Part shown: positions 18,483 to 27,794 of the stretch, one piece after another
Layout of the letters: each line of letters starts with the position of its first letter
Position numbering within the stretch: position 1 is the first letter of the stretch
DNA from: Pedobacter sp. MC2016-24
GTDB lineage: Bacteria > Bacteroidota > Bacteroidia > Sphingobacteriales > Sphingobacteriaceae
Reading direction: 5' to 3'
Length of the DNA stretch: 64,000 nt
Assembly: GCF_015223055.1 (NCBI RefSeq)
Contig: NZ_JADFBX010000013.1
Location: 1-64,000 of the forward strand
Translations under genes and position numbers: made by a program
The notes under the pieces: model-generated
Database searches by the model: none
The model's input: the letters and a program-made list of their open reading frames with translations, nothing else
Told to the model about the DNA's origin: nothing

Positions 18483-18782
18483 TTACAAATTATTATTTAA
18501 ATTTTCTTCTTTAAGCTTTTTATCAACCCAAAAAGGGGCAAAAGGCAGCAAAGAAGCCACACCAATCATGGCTGATTTTTTAAAACTCCATTTATACTCT
18601 GTCCAGGCCATGATCAACAATACGATGTATAACATAAACAAGAGGCCATGTGCCCAACCGGTATATTTAACCGCCAGCGGCATATCTGCCCAATATTTCA
18701 AGGGCATGGCAATAAATACCAGTACAACATAGGAAAGACCTTCAGCAACGGCTATTTTTCTAAAAATGGATAATGTGTTCAT
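18483..18782 (-). CDS. DUF3817 family membrane protein
   Basis: Starting at the ATG at 18782 the protein has 99 residues; an upstream in-frame codon adds ten residues with no family support. It has three hydrophobic helices (IAVAEGLSYVVLVFIAMPLKY, WAHGLLFMLYIVLLIMAW, AMIGVASLLPFAPFWVDKK) and the DUF3817 features GLSYV, WAHG and PFAPFWVD. The function of DUF3817 is unknown; it is a common small inner-membrane protein. Confidence 0.85.
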   Translation of the reverse strand: MNTLSIFRKIAVAEGLSYVVLVFIAMPLKYWADMPLAVKYTGWAHGLLFMLYIVLLIMAWTEYKWSFKKSAMIGVASLLPFAPFWVDKKLKEENLNNNL

Positions 18783-18866
18783 ATGCTTAATTTGAATGGC
18801 AAAGATATCCAAAGCAGCGTTTCAAAAAAGCTAAACCACAGATTTTGACAAAGATATAACAGCAAA

Positions 18867-19412
18867 TTAAAGTGCGTTGGAGCTGTGCCCCGCCTTATCG
18901 ATGCTTTCGCGAATTCTCCAAAGGTATTTGTTGCGGTAATAAAGATCTTTGATGGCATCAAGTGCCTGCTCCTGCCCTGTCTTATCCTTTTCATCAAAAG
19001 AGGTTGTTAAAGCCGCTATTTTACCTGTAATGTCCGCCTCTATCTTCCCAACCTCTTTATTCAATTCCGCAAGCCGAATGGCATCCGGGTCAAACTGCAG
19101 ATCCATCAAGGATTCGTTCACATCCATCATCTCCATTAAAAAGGATTGAGGGAGCACATAATGCTCCCCTTCTACCACTTTACCTTTCAATTCTAAAATA
19201 TAATTCAGGCGCTTCTGCGGATCCGTCAGCACCTGATAAGCTTTATTGTTCACCGTTGAAAGTTCTAAAACCTCCGCCTGCTTTTCCGCATCCTCATTGA
19301 TGTAAAAATCAGGATGGTATTTTTTACTCATTGCATAAAATTTTTGCTTTACTAGCGCAGTATCCGGATTAAAAGAAACCGGCAAATCGTAAAATGCAAA
19401 ATAATCAGTCAT
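18867..19412 (-). CDS. hscB: Fe-S cluster assembly co-chaperone HscB
   Basis: The 181-residue protein is the J-type co-chaperone that delivers the IscU scaffold to HscA during Fe-S cluster transfer. The N-terminal J domain (about 2-75) carries the HPD motif at 33-35 in KKYHPDFY and KAYQVLTDPQKRLNY; the C-terminal three-helix part (about 90-175) includes the IscU-binding leucine face (FLMEMMDVNESLMDLQ). No Fe-S genes are adjacent; it is the last gene of the rseP operon, 5 bp behind rseP. Other Fe-S factors of the window (2Fe-2S ferredoxin, IscX) lie near 62 kb. Confidence 0.92.
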   Translation of the reverse strand: MTDYFAFYDLPVSFNPDTALVKQKFYAMSKKYHPDFYINEDAEKQAEVLELSTVNNKAYQVLTDPQKRLNYILELKGKVVEGEHYVLPQSFLMEMMDVNESLMDLQFDPDAIRLAELNKEVGKIEADITGKIAALTTSFDEKDKTGQEQALDAIKDLYYRNKYLWRIRESIDKAGHSSNAL

Positions 19413-19417
19413 GATCG

Positions 19418-20746
19418 CTAATGTTTAAAAAAGGCTTTAAAAATATCATTTCCCAGCACAAACACCATTAGCGTTAGCAGCATCACAAAACCAACGATCT
19501 GCGCCCTTTCTAAAAATTTATCACCCAGTGGCTTACCTTTGATCATTTCAACCGTCAGGAATACCACATGTCCACCATCCAATGCCGGAATCGGCAACAA
19601 GTTCATAAATGCAAGTGCAATAGAGATGAAACCTGTAGAAGCCCAGAATCTGGACCACACCCACTCGCCGCCATAAACTTTGCGGGCAATCTCTACCGGA
19701 CCAGAAAACGCCTTATTCGGCTTAATTTTACCGGTAATCACTTTCCAGATTCCCTTACCATTATCGCTAAACACTTTCCATGCCTGGTGCATACCAATTG
19801 GAAGTGAAGCAAAAAGCCCGTATTTAATGGTTTCCTCTTTAATCTCATTTACATTAAAGCCCATACCGATCTTACCGGCAGTATCCACGGCAACGTTATA
19901 CCTCAGGTTTTCACCTGCACGATCTACATTGAACACTACAGTTTTGGCTTTATACTTTTGCAAAGCTTCGCGGACATCCACATCATACTTCACCGGAACC
20001 TCATTGATGGCGGTAATACGGTCCCCTTTTTTCAGGCCGGCTTTCTCCGCATTGTTAAATACACTGTCAATCGTAGTACTCAATAAAGGCATGCGGTTAA
20101 TGAAAGCATCAATTCCCAGATCTGAAACCTTATTTAAAATATTATCAGGCACCTTTACATCGATGGTCTTATCGCCACGAATCACTGTCAGATTGGTATT
20201 TCCCAACAATACGTTCGAACTGATCAGCTCATCAAAACGGATCACTTTATTTCCATTCACAGCAATCACACGGTCACCTTTTTGCAAACCAATTTCCTGA
20301 CCTATGGTACCCGGGTTAATCCCGTTCATCACCGAACTGTTTGGAATATAATTCTCTCCATATTTAAATGTCAGCATCCAGAAAATCAAAATACCAACAA
20401 TGACATTCACGATTACCCCACCTAACATCACAATCAAACGCTGCCATGCAGGTTTAGACCTGAATTCCCAGGGTTGTGCCGGTTGTTTCATTTGCTCAGT
20501 ATCCATAGACTCGTCTATCATACCTGCAATTTTCACATAACCACCCAAGGGTAGCCAGCCAATGCCATACTCACAATCTCCTCTTTTAAAGCTAAACAAT
20601 TTAAAGCCCCAGGCATCAAAAAACAAATAGAACTTCTCTACCTTAATTCCGAAAGCACGTGCGGCCAAAAAATGCCCCAACTCATGTAAAATTACCAATA
20701 TCGATAATCCCAGAAGTAACTGGGCCGCCATAATCAATCCACTCAT
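19418..20746 (-). CDS. rseP: Site-2 membrane metalloprotease RseP
   Basis: The 442-residue inner-membrane zinc protease cleaves transmembrane substrates such as anti-sigma factors and remnant signal peptides. The zinc motif HELGH is at residues 21-25 in the first helix and the third ligand lies in NLLPIPALDGGHV near residue 390. Two PDZ domains lie between the catalytic helices (GLQKGDRVIAVNG and GLKKGDRITAINE). Length and layout are normal for the family. It is placed between dxr (36 bp upstream) and hscB (5 bp downstream), a common order in Bacteroidota. Confidence 0.94.
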   Translation of the reverse strand: MSGLIMAAQLLLGLSILVILHELGHFLAARAFGIKVEKFYLFFDAWGFKLFSFKRGDCEYGIGWLPLGGYVKIAGMIDESMDTEQMKQPAQPWEFRSKPAWQRLIVMLGGVIVNVIVGILIFWMLTFKYGENYIPNSSVMNGINPGTIGQEIGLQKGDRVIAVNGNKVIRFDELISSNVLLGNTNLTVIRGDKTIDVKVPDNILNKVSDLGIDAFINRMPLLSTTIDSVFNNAEKAGLKKGDRITAINEVPVKYDVDVREALQKYKAKTVVFNVDRAGENLRYNVAVDTAGKIGMGFNVNEIKEETIKYGLFASLPIGMHQAWKVFSDNGKGIWKVITGKIKPNKAFSGPVEIARKVYGGEWVWSRFWASTGFISIALAFMNLLPIPALDGGHVVFLTVEMIKGKPLGDKFLERAQIVGFVMLLTLMVFVLGNDIFKAFFKH

Positions 20747-20782
20747 ATTTTTATTTTATGTTCTATTTTGATCTAAAAAATT

Positions 20783-21934
20783 CTATTTTGTTACTAGTTG
20801 ATTCGCAAATATACGGGTATGTTGGTCCGTTTCTAAATAATTATTCAGGCTGGGCTGTGCAATAAAAGTCACCTCGGACATACATTCCTCGATTACATCA
20901 CTCATTTGTAAAAATCCAATCCGGTCTTCTAAAAATGCTTTCACCACTACCTCATTAGCAGCGTTGATGATACAAGGCATATTACCTCCTGCGCGCAAAG
21001 CGGTATAGGCCAATTCTAAATTTCTGAAGGTATTCAGATCTGCAGGGTAAAAATTAAGCTCAGGGTAATCCATAAAATTAAACCGCTTAAAGTCTGTCTT
21101 AATCCGATCTGGATAAGCAAAGGCATAATGTATAGGCAGGTTCATGTCTGGCAGCCCCATTTGCGCCTTCATCGAGCCATCTGTAAACTGTACCAGAGAG
21201 TGCACAATAGACTGCGGATGGACAATCACATCAATCTGATCTACCTCCAGATCAAACAGCCATTTGGCCTCAATCACCTCCAGACCTTTATTCATTAAAG
21301 AGGCCGAGTCAATGGTAATCTTGGCACCCATCACCCAATTTGGATGTTTTAAAGCTTGATGTTTAGTCACATCCTGTAAAAAGCCACGGTCTTTCCCCCT
21401 AAAAGGGCCTCCTGAGGCTGTCAGGTAAATTTTCTCTACGGATTTCGGATCTTCACCTACCAGACATTGAAAAATGGCGGAGTGTTCAGAATCCACGGGA
21501 ATGATTTTTACCCCATGAGCCTTAGCCAATTGATTGATCAGATCACCTGCAACCACTAAAGTCTCCTTATTGGCCAGAGCAATGTCTTTTCCAGCTTTAA
21601 TCGCTGCGACGGTAGGCCTTAAACCAACAGACCCCATTAGGGCAGTCAGCACCAGATCGACCCCAGGTAAACTTGCTGCCTCACAAAGCGCTTCCTCTCC
21701 GCACAATACAACAATTCCAGTACCTGAAAGGGCACTTTGAACCGCCTGATATTTACTTTCCTCTCCAATCACCACCATAGCCGGCTTAAAAGCCAAAGCT
21801 TGTTCTATCAGCAGGTCCGCATTATGTTGAGCAGTCAGTGCCAAAACCTTGTATAAATCAGGATTGCTCCGGATTACCGTTAAGGCCTGGGTTCCTACAG
21901 AACCCGTAGCACCTAAAATGGATATATTCTTCAA
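20783..21934 (-). CDS. dxr: 1-deoxy-D-xylulose 5-phosphate reductoisomerase
   Basis: Dxr converts DXP to MEP with NADPH, the committed step of the non-mevalonate isoprenoid pathway. The 383 residues start with the NADPH motif LGATGSVGTQ, and show LANKETLVVAG, the metal-site segment PVDSEHSAIFQCL, the substrate loop SGGPF and the conserved SASLMNKGLEVIEA and HPQSIVHSLV. The start is TTG (KNISILGATG follows), and this TTG overlaps the TGA of the preceding GH3 gene, so translation is coupled. A TTG start on an essential gene is notable but supported by the family N-terminus. Confidence 0.95.
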   Translation of the reverse strand: MKNISILGATGSVGTQALTVIRSNPDLYKVLALTAQHNADLLIEQALAFKPAMVVIGEESKYQAVQSALSGTGIVVLCGEEALCEAASLPGVDLVLTALMGSVGLRPTVAAIKAGKDIALANKETLVVAGDLINQLAKAHGVKIIPVDSEHSAIFQCLVGEDPKSVEKIYLTASGGPFRGKDRGFLQDVTKHQALKHPNWVMGAKITIDSASLMNKGLEVIEAKWLFDLEVDQIDVIVHPQSIVHSLVQFTDGSMKAQMGLPDMNLPIHYAFAYPDRIKTDFKRFNFMDYPELNFYPADLNTFRNLELAYTALRAGGNMPCIINAANEVVVKAFLEDRIGFLQMSDVIEECMSEVTFIAQPSLNNYLETDQHTRIFANQLVTK

Positions 21935-23430
21935 TTTATAAAACTAGTTAAATCATCTGCAATCTTCCTGTCATTTGCCAGGCGGGGCACCTTATTTTGT
22001 CCGCCAAGCTTACCCTGCGATCGCATGTAACTTACAAACGCATCTTTTTGCATGGATCGTATCACCAAAGGTTGCAGTATTTTCCCTTCAATCAGGTCAA
22101 AATAATAAATATTCTTCTTTTGTAAAGCCTCATCTACCTTTTTACTAAAGGCAACCAGGTCTTCAGGCACTTCAGCAAACTCTACAAACCACTCGTGGTA
22201 AGGCAATTCACCATCAGGCGCATTCACTTGAGGCGCTACTGTAAATTCCGTGATACCAATTCCGGCTTCATTGGCTACCGACAATAAAGCATGTTCCACT
22301 TCTTCCCCAATCACATGTTCCCCGAAAGCAGAAATGAAATGTTTGATACGGCCGGTCACCAATATTTTATAGGGATCTTTAGATACAAATTTCACAGTGT
22401 CGCCAATTACGTATCCCCATAAACCAGCATTGGTATTCATCACCAGTACATAATTGTGTTCCAACTCCACTTCTCCCAGGCTTAAACGCCTTGGGTTATC
22501 AGTATAGAAGTCCTCTGCGGGGATAAACTCATAAAATATTCCCGCTTTGGCCAGCAAAAGCAAACCTTTATCCTGCTGACTGTCCTGATAGGCAATAAAG
22601 CCTTCCGATGCGGGATAAGTCTCAATCGTATCTATCTTACGGCCGATACTGGCTTCAATTTTTGCACGGTAAGGTTCGTAATTTACGCCGCCGTAAACAA
22701 AAAGCTTGAAGTTTTTAAAAATGTCTTTGATCTTCTTTCCGCCAGATTTGGCCGACAAGCGGTCAAAATACATTTGCACCCATGGCGGTATCCCTGAAAT
22801 CAGGGTCATATCCTCCTGAATGGTTTCTTCCACAATTGCATCTACCTTTTCTTCCCAGTCTTCAATGCAATTGGTCTGGTAAGAAGGCAATCTGTTCTTC
22901 TGCAAATAAGCAGGAACCAAATTGGCCACAATTCCGGACAAACGACCGACATTGATACCGTTCTTTTTGCGCATTACCGGGCTTCCCTGTAAAAAGATCA
23001 TTTTACCATTGATAAAATCTACATTTCCCGTTTCATGGATGTAAGTCAACAGCGCATTCCTTGCTGCTTTGATGTGCTCAGGCATAGATTCTTTAGAGAT
23101 CGGGATGTATTTCACACCTGAAGTTGTCCCCGATGTTTTGGCAAAATATTGTGGTTTTCCTTTCCACATGACATCGGACTCTCCCGCTACTACACGGTCT
23201 ATATAAGGCCTCAGCTCTTCATAATCTCTGACAGGAACCTGCTTTTTAAAATCAGCATAGTTTTTAATTTCTGCAAAACCATGGTCTTTACCAAAGCTCG
23301 TGCATTTTGCCGCATTGACCAGGCTTACTAAAGTATCCTGTTGCGCCTGTACCGCATTTTTTTTCCATTTGTTAATGCCTTTAACTACAAAGGCAGCAAA
23401 TGGCTTACTTAATGCCGCTTTTAATCCCAT
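21931..23430 (-). CDS. GH3-family acyl-adenylating protein
   Basis: The 499-residue protein belongs to the GH3 auxin-responsive promoter family, ATP-dependent acyl-acid amido synthetases first known from plants. Supporting segments are the ATP loop YFAKTSGTTSGVKYIPIS, YGGVNYEPY, the adenylate-contacting YPASEGFIAYQD and GDTVKFVSKDPYKILVTGRIKHFISAFGEH. Bacterial GH3 proteins are widespread in Bacteroidota without a known substrate. It overlaps dxr and follows a membrane protein by 9 bp in the seven-gene operon. Confidence 0.88.
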   Translation of the reverse strand: MGLKAALSKPFAAFVVKGINKWKKNAVQAQQDTLVSLVNAAKCTSFGKDHGFAEIKNYADFKKQVPVRDYEELRPYIDRVVAGESDVMWKGKPQYFAKTSGTTSGVKYIPISKESMPEHIKAARNALLTYIHETGNVDFINGKMIFLQGSPVMRKKNGINVGRLSGIVANLVPAYLQKNRLPSYQTNCIEDWEEKVDAIVEETIQEDMTLISGIPPWVQMYFDRLSAKSGGKKIKDIFKNFKLFVYGGVNYEPYRAKIEASIGRKIDTIETYPASEGFIAYQDSQQDKGLLLLAKAGIFYEFIPAEDFYTDNPRRLSLGEVELEHNYVLVMNTNAGLWGYVIGDTVKFVSKDPYKILVTGRIKHFISAFGEHVIGEEVEHALLSVANEAGIGITEFTVAPQVNAPDGELPYHEWFVEFAEVPEDLVAFSKKVDEALQKKNIYYFDLIEGKILQPLVIRSMQKDAFVSYMRSQGKLGGQNKVPRLANDRKIADDLTSFIN

Positions 23431-23439
23431 AAATACCCC

Positions 23440-24228
23440 CTAAACTAGGTTATGAATAATGTCAGGTTCACCTTCACCTTTGTATTCGCTCATCATTTTG
23501 CGGTAAGCAATGGTTAAAGCTACGCTTGACAATGGAACGATGATGAAAGAACTCAGAATATTGATAAAGAAAGCAATGATCGGCCATTGCAAATAACTCA
23601 CAAACAGGTATAGCAAATGAAAACCGCCCAATACCAGTAATAGTAAAAATATCTTGGTAAAATTACCTTTGGTCGTTGCCAGGCTAAATTTGATGGACAA
23701 AAATGGCGACAAATCTTTATCGATGATAAAGAAAGGGAAAAAGGAAATTCTGATCCAGGTAATAAAAATGGCAACAATACCTACTGAAATTGCAATATTG
23801 GTGATGATGTGCATTTGTATTCCGGTATAAATGAAGGGAAAAGCCACGAGAATCACAACCGTATAAACCCCAACAATGCAAGCTGCAAAATACAACATGG
23901 CTACTAAAAAACGGATGATGTGCTTACGGCTCGGTATTGTACTTACAATACTCACCTCATGTTCCGCATCGTCCAGCAGGTGAAAAATGTATTTAAACAA
24001 CGATAAGTTGATGGTAAAATAAAACATGACAAAGAAAAATGCCATCAATATGCTCAATCCCATGTTCACGTCTTTTAAAAAGAAGGCCATCAGTCCCGAA
24101 GCATTGGAGGTGATAAACATCAAAAAGCAAAGTGTGGCAATGGAGAAGTAATTCCTCTTGGTTACCCCCCAGGCTTTACTAATCACCTCATTTACAGTAA
24201 ACGTACTTTCTTTTAAAAACTCTATCAT
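23440..24228 (-). CDS. Polytopic membrane protein of unknown function
   Basis: The 262 residues contain about six hydrophobic helices (for example FSIATLCFLMFITSNASGLMA, ILMAFFFVMFYFTINLSLF, FLVAMLYFAACIVGVYTVVILVAF, IFLLLLVLGGFHLLYLFV). Sequence SKAWGVTKRNY near the N-terminus and LATTKGNFTK before the last pair resemble DUF975/glycerophosphoryl-diester-like membrane proteins, but I cannot assign a family. Its ATG overlaps the stop of the upstream glycosyltransferase (ATGA), which couples them and suggests an envelope role (inference). Confidence 0.75.
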   Translation of the reverse strand: MIEFLKESTFTVNEVISKAWGVTKRNYFSIATLCFLMFITSNASGLMAFFLKDVNMGLSILMAFFFVMFYFTINLSLFKYIFHLLDDAEHEVSIVSTIPSRKHIIRFLVAMLYFAACIVGVYTVVILVAFPFIYTGIQMHIITNIAISVGIVAIFITWIRISFFPFFIIDKDLSPFLSIKFSLATTKGNFTKIFLLLLVLGGFHLLYLFVSYLQWPIIAFFINILSSFIIVPLSSVALTIAYRKMMSEYKGEGEPDIIHNLV

Positions 24229-25193
24229 TGTTGTTTTAATACTACTCTTTTAAAAAAATCCTGCATAAAACCTAAGCCATAGGCTGTCAGTTGTATAAAC
24301 GAAGCAATAATACTCAAAAATGCAACTTTTAACGATTTATTAACCTGCCAGGAGTGAAAAAATATCAACAAAAAATACAGACCCACTATAAAATTACATA
24401 AGTATGCTAATGGCCAGTAAAATAGGTTCATCAATACAGTAAAGATCATTCCACAGGTTGCTATAGCCGGAAAGAAATGAACCAGCTTCAGTTCAGCTGG
24501 AAAATGTTTGTAAATATTGATCCTCGCACGGCCAAAAAAGTGTAGCTGTTTGTAAAATTGTGCAAAACTTGTTCGCCGCTTATGAAACACTTTAGCCCCA
24601 GGAATCAATCCGATTTTAAAGCCCTGGCTATGTATGCGAATGCTGTATTCAATGTCTTCACCCAATCTCGTCAAAATGAAGCCACCTACCTTTTCCCAAA
24701 CTTCCCTGGACACGCCCATGTTAAAACTACGGGGGTGAAACTGGCCGATATGTTTGGCATTTCCCCTGATCCCACCGGTGGTAAAAGGCGAAGTCATGGC
24801 ATAGCTGATTGCTTTTTGCACAGGTGTAAAACTATCGTGTGCAGCATCTGGCCCTCCATAAGCATCAAGTTTATGCTCAAACAGGTAATCGCGAACAATT
24901 TCCAGGTAGTCTGCCGGAATCAGACAATCAGAATCAAAGATGACGAAATAATCACCTTTGGCGCGTTCAAAACCATAGTTACGCGTAAAACCCTGTCCTT
25001 CATTCGGTTTCACAAAATATTTAACATCCAGCTTATTGGCATATTTTTCTACTATTGCCTTCGCATCAAGGCTTGATCCGTCTTCAATTACCAATACTTC
25101 AAACTGCAAATAGGTTTGCTTTGTGAGGGTATCCAGCAACTCATCAATTTCCTGGGGACGGTTGTAAAGGGGAATAATTATCGAAAAAAACAT
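24225..25193 (-). CDS. Family 2 glycosyltransferase
   Basis: The 322-residue protein has a GT-A fold at 1-220: FSIIIPLYNRPQEIDELLDTL, the nucleotide-binding VIEDGSS and the metal-binding DxD in IFDSDCLIP, with the acceptor-base region GEDIEYSIRIHSQG. Two or three C-terminal hydrophobic helices (about 235-310) anchor it in the membrane. It probably transfers a sugar to a lipid or glycan at the inner membrane; donor and acceptor are unknown. It lies 3 bp behind another GT2 gene. Confidence 0.88.
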   Translation of the reverse strand: MFFSIIIPLYNRPQEIDELLDTLTKQTYLQFEVLVIEDGSSLDAKAIVEKYANKLDVKYFVKPNEGQGFTRNYGFERAKGDYFVIFDSDCLIPADYLEIVRDYLFEHKLDAYGGPDAAHDSFTPVQKAISYAMTSPFTTGGIRGNAKHIGQFHPRSFNMGVSREVWEKVGGFILTRLGEDIEYSIRIHSQGFKIGLIPGAKVFHKRRTSFAQFYKQLHFFGRARINIYKHFPAELKLVHFFPAIATCGMIFTVLMNLFYWPLAYLCNFIVGLYFLLIFFHSWQVNKSLKVAFLSIIASFIQLTAYGLGFMQDFFKRVVLKQQ

Positions 25194-25196
25194 GGA

Positions 25197-26147
25197 TTAT
25201 AAAATCTCTTTTTCTATCAGGTAATGGTTACGCTCGCTCGCATTCCGGGTAACCAGTTCAGCTACAAAACCCGTTAAAAACAACTGTGAACCTACGATGA
25301 TCGCAACCAGGGACAAGTAAAATAGAGGTTGGTCTGTCACATCCCGGTAATCAATATTCATCGATATGTGGTACAATTTCACTCCGATCAGCCAAAGTGC
25401 CATAAAAGTTCCGACCAGGAAACTCAATACCCCCAGCGAACCAAAAAAGTGCATCGGTCTTTTGCCAAACTTGCCTACAAAGAAAATGGAAAGTAAATCC
25501 AGAAAACCGTTGATAAAACGGCTTAAGCCAAATTTGGTAACACCGTATTTACGTGCCCGGTGTTCAACAACCTGCTCCCCAATTTTTTTAAAGCCGGCCC
25601 ATTTGGCGATTACCGGAATATACCTGTGCATTTCGCCATATACTTCTATGGTTTTCACCACATCGTTCCGGTAAGCTTTTAAACCACAGTTAAAATCATT
25701 CAACTGAATGCCCGACATGCGGCGTGTGGCCGCATTGAATAACTTGGTGGGTATGGTTTTTGTAATCGGATCGTAACGTTTCTTTTTCCAGCCGGAAATG
25801 ATATCAAATTTCTCTTCTTTAACCCTCCTGAAAAGTTCAGGAATCTCATCAGGGCTATCCTGTAAATCGGCATCCATGGTAATAACTACATCACCCTGTG
25901 CCGCAGCAAACGCGACATTCAGTGCGGCTGACTTACCGTAATTTCGCCTAAACTTAATGGCTTTAACGGCCGGATATTCAGTTTTCAGCTGCTCAATTAC
26001 AGCCCATGAATTGTCTGTACTACCATCATCTACAAATAAGATCTCGTATACAAAGCTATGCTCCCGCATCACCTTGACAATCCAGGTGGTTAATTCAGGA
26101 AGAGATTCGTCTTCATTATATAATGGTATAACAACAGAAATATCCAT
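25197..26147 (-). CDS. Polyprenol-phosphate glycosyltransferase (DPM1/GtrB-like GT2)
   Basis: Starting at the ATG at 26147 the protein has 316 residues; a GTG 15 bp upstream is less likely because family members begin at ISVVIPLYNE. The GT-A domain shows FVDDGSTDNSW, the DxD site MDADLQDSPDEIP and HRYIPVIAKWAGFKKIGEQVVEH RAR-type segments, followed by two transmembrane helices (LGVLSFLVGTFMALWLIG, LFYLSLVAIIVGSQLFLTGFV). The family moves a sugar from a nucleotide donor to undecaprenyl phosphate for later transfer outside the membrane. It is the first gene of the seven-gene operon ending with hscB. Confidence 0.9.
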   Translation of the reverse strand: MDISVVIPLYNEDESLPELTTWIVKVMREHSFVYEILFVDDGSTDNSWAVIEQLKTEYPAVKAIKFRRNYGKSAALNVAFAAAQGDVVITMDADLQDSPDEIPELFRRVKEEKFDIISGWKKKRYDPITKTIPTKLFNAATRRMSGIQLNDFNCGLKAYRNDVVKTIEVYGEMHRYIPVIAKWAGFKKIGEQVVEHRARKYGVTKFGLSRFINGFLDLLSIFFVGKFGKRPMHFFGSLGVLSFLVGTFMALWLIGVKLYHISMNIDYRDVTDQPLFYLSLVAIIVGSQLFLTGFVAELVTRNASERNHYLIEKEIL

Positions 26148-26604
26148 ATGAGGTGATAACACTTAAAACAATTCGCAAACTTAATAAATTTTAATTGGAT
26201 ATATTCACCCCTTCCAATCGCAGGGAATGTCTGATTGATCTAGAAACAATTACAACAACAGCATTGCAAGAAGGCTAAGTTAAAAGCGCTAACCTCTACC
26301 TCCTCGTTTTATTTACTTACTTGATAAAGCTCTTCTAATAAGTACGATTGCTAATTCGCTTCCTGTCCTGAGCTACAAAAGAAATGTAACCTACATACTC
26401 ATTTAACAGTTCAGGTAAGGTCATCTTCATCAACCAGCATATTTTTTTGGCGCTGAACAAAATTAAATCCTTGGCCAACCTAAAGGACAAAATATTCCAG
26501 TTCGCTCAAAATCGCATTTTCAAGATTTTTTTCGCTATTTATTTACACACTGCGTACACAATTGATTCCGAAAAAATCAACCCATGAGTCTTTTAGTAGC
26601 AGAT
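26148..26604. other. Intergenic region, 457 bp, with a promoter for the glycosyltransferase operon
   Basis: On the minus strand TAAGTTTG at 26176-26183 matches the -7 consensus TAnnTTTG and lies about 29 nt upstream of the GT2 ATG; the -33 region is poor. The remainder (26190-26604) has no convincing gene. A minus-strand frame without a start codon at about 26335-26505 encodes a protein-like stretch (LPELLNEYVGYISFVAQ) that I could not assign. Confidence 0.45.
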
Positions 26605-27327
26605 TTAGTTAATGGTATTTAACTTTATGTAGGATAGTAATTGTTTTCGATAATTAGTACTCAATGAGATTTTCAGGTTTCCAACCATAGTAATTACATT
26701 ATTGTCGATATGGATAAGGTAGTCTAAAGAAATTAAAAACGATCTATGCACCTGCGTGATGTATGAATAATACATTAGTTGTCTTTTCAATTCCGAAAGT
26801 GTGATGTGAGTAGTTATGGACTTGTGGATTGTAAATATTTCTAAATAATTCTTTCTACATTCTACAGCAACGATGTCTTTAATATTGATTCTGGCTAAAC
26901 AATTGTGCCCTTTCACTTTTACGAAAAAGAAATCTTTTTTTTTGTTACTGGCTCCATATTCAAATAATTCGGCCGACAATCTTTCTTTTAATGTGAAAGG
27001 AGAATTTAGTATTGTACTTGAGGCAATGCATAAATCTGAATGATTGTAGAACTGGCTACGAAATGCACAATGTATATAAGTCGTTGTAAGAATGATGCTC
27101 TTAACTTTTTGTGAAGCTAGGTGTGCCAGAGATGAATCCGAAGTTATACACATAAAAGTATCAACAAATAAAACGTCTATAACTTCAGTTAATTCTATTT
27201 TTTCTGAAGCTTCAGCTATAGATGTGAAACATCCAAGTAACTGATAATTTGGCGTTAATGATATACACTCGTTTAATAGTTTTAGAATCTGAATATCTTT
27301 TCCAATGGCAATGCAATAAGTAGGCAT
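26605..27327 (-). CDS. LytTR-family transcriptional regulator with degenerate receiver
   Basis: From the ATG at 27327 the protein has 240 residues; a TTG 39 bp upstream is a weaker start. The N-terminal part is receiver-like (YCIAIGKDIQILKLLNECI, with a possible phospho-site Asp in VLFVDTFMC), but the acidic pair that normally coordinates magnesium is replaced by GKD. The C-terminal LytTR domain (about 140-238) is clear: FFVKVKGHNCLARINIKDIV, VECRKNYLEIFT and TQVHRSFLISLDYLIHI. No histidine kinase is adjacent, so it may act without phosphorylation (inference). A direct repeat with 21-bp period, the LytTR site format, lies just upstream. Confidence 0.82.
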   Translation of the reverse strand: MPTYCIAIGKDIQILKLLNECISLTPNYQLLGCFTSIAEASEKIELTEVIDVLFVDTFMCITSDSSLAHLASQKVKSIILTTTYIHCAFRSQFYNHSDLCIASSTILNSPFTLKERLSAELFEYGASNKKKDFFFVKVKGHNCLARINIKDIVAVECRKNYLEIFTIHKSITTHITLSELKRQLMYYSYITQVHRSFLISLDYLIHIDNNVITMVGNLKISLSTNYRKQLLSYIKLNTIN

Positions 27328-27794
27328 ATTTGATTTACAGAGCTTAATTTTAGCCAAAATAAACAATTTCTAATAACAATCCTGTGATTTCTAATAAAAA
27401 AGAATCTGAGTTCAATTGTAGAGCTGTAAATATCTATAACTAATGTTTATGTCCCTATATCAAGTTTATTAGTCCCAATCTGATATCATTTCATCCTTAA
27501 TTTTTTTATACTAAAGCAATACAAACTAGGTTTAAAAACATCACAACAAACTGTTTATCAATTTGATAAAAAAAATACACTTTCAATTTCTATAATAAAT
27601 CTAGTTGGACACCTACTTAAGGGGCATACAATACTCAACTTCCCTTTTATTGCTTTTAACCTATAAGTTTGCCGTGTAGTTAATATTTTTTAAGAAAGGG
27701 ATGCATATGTAATAAAGCTCACATATTATTAGGAAAAATCCAGGATTTTATCCTTGTGAAATAGATATAAATTATAAAAATTAAATTAATAAAA
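27328..27794. other. 467-bp AT-rich divergent intergenic region
   Basis: The region separates the LytTR gene (minus) from the secreted cysteine protein (plus). It contains the LytTR-type direct repeat at 27366-27397, a perfect inverted repeat TTTATCAA/TTGATAAA at 27554-27570, and, nearer the plus-strand gene, a single related half-site TTATTAGGAAA at 27726-27736. No gene or RNA is recognisable. Confidence 0.5.
27366..27397 (-). promoter_or_regulatory. LytTR-type direct repeat, 21-bp period
   Basis: The 11-bp word TTATTAGAAAT (minus strand) occurs at 27387-27397 and again at 27366-27376, exactly 21 bp apart, ending 39 bp before the LytTR gene ATG. LytTR proteins bind pairs of imperfect direct repeats two helical turns apart, so this is probably an autoregulatory site (family knowledge plus inference). 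Confidence 0.6.

Noticed and set aside
19680..20300. Open frame of 206 codons on the plus strand
   Set aside because: It lies wholly antisense to rseP, has no family features, and rseP is clear from its motifs.
26335..26505. Minus-strand frame with protein-like stretch LPELLNEYVGYISFVAQ
   Set aside because: It resembles the helical part of a tyrosine recombinase only loosely and is short, with no good start; I cannot call an integrase remnant.
27554..27570. Inverted repeat TTTATCAA/TTGATAAA as an operator
   Set aside because: It is a short AT-rich palindrome in AT-rich DNA, likely by chance; it is mentioned only in the intergenic entry.
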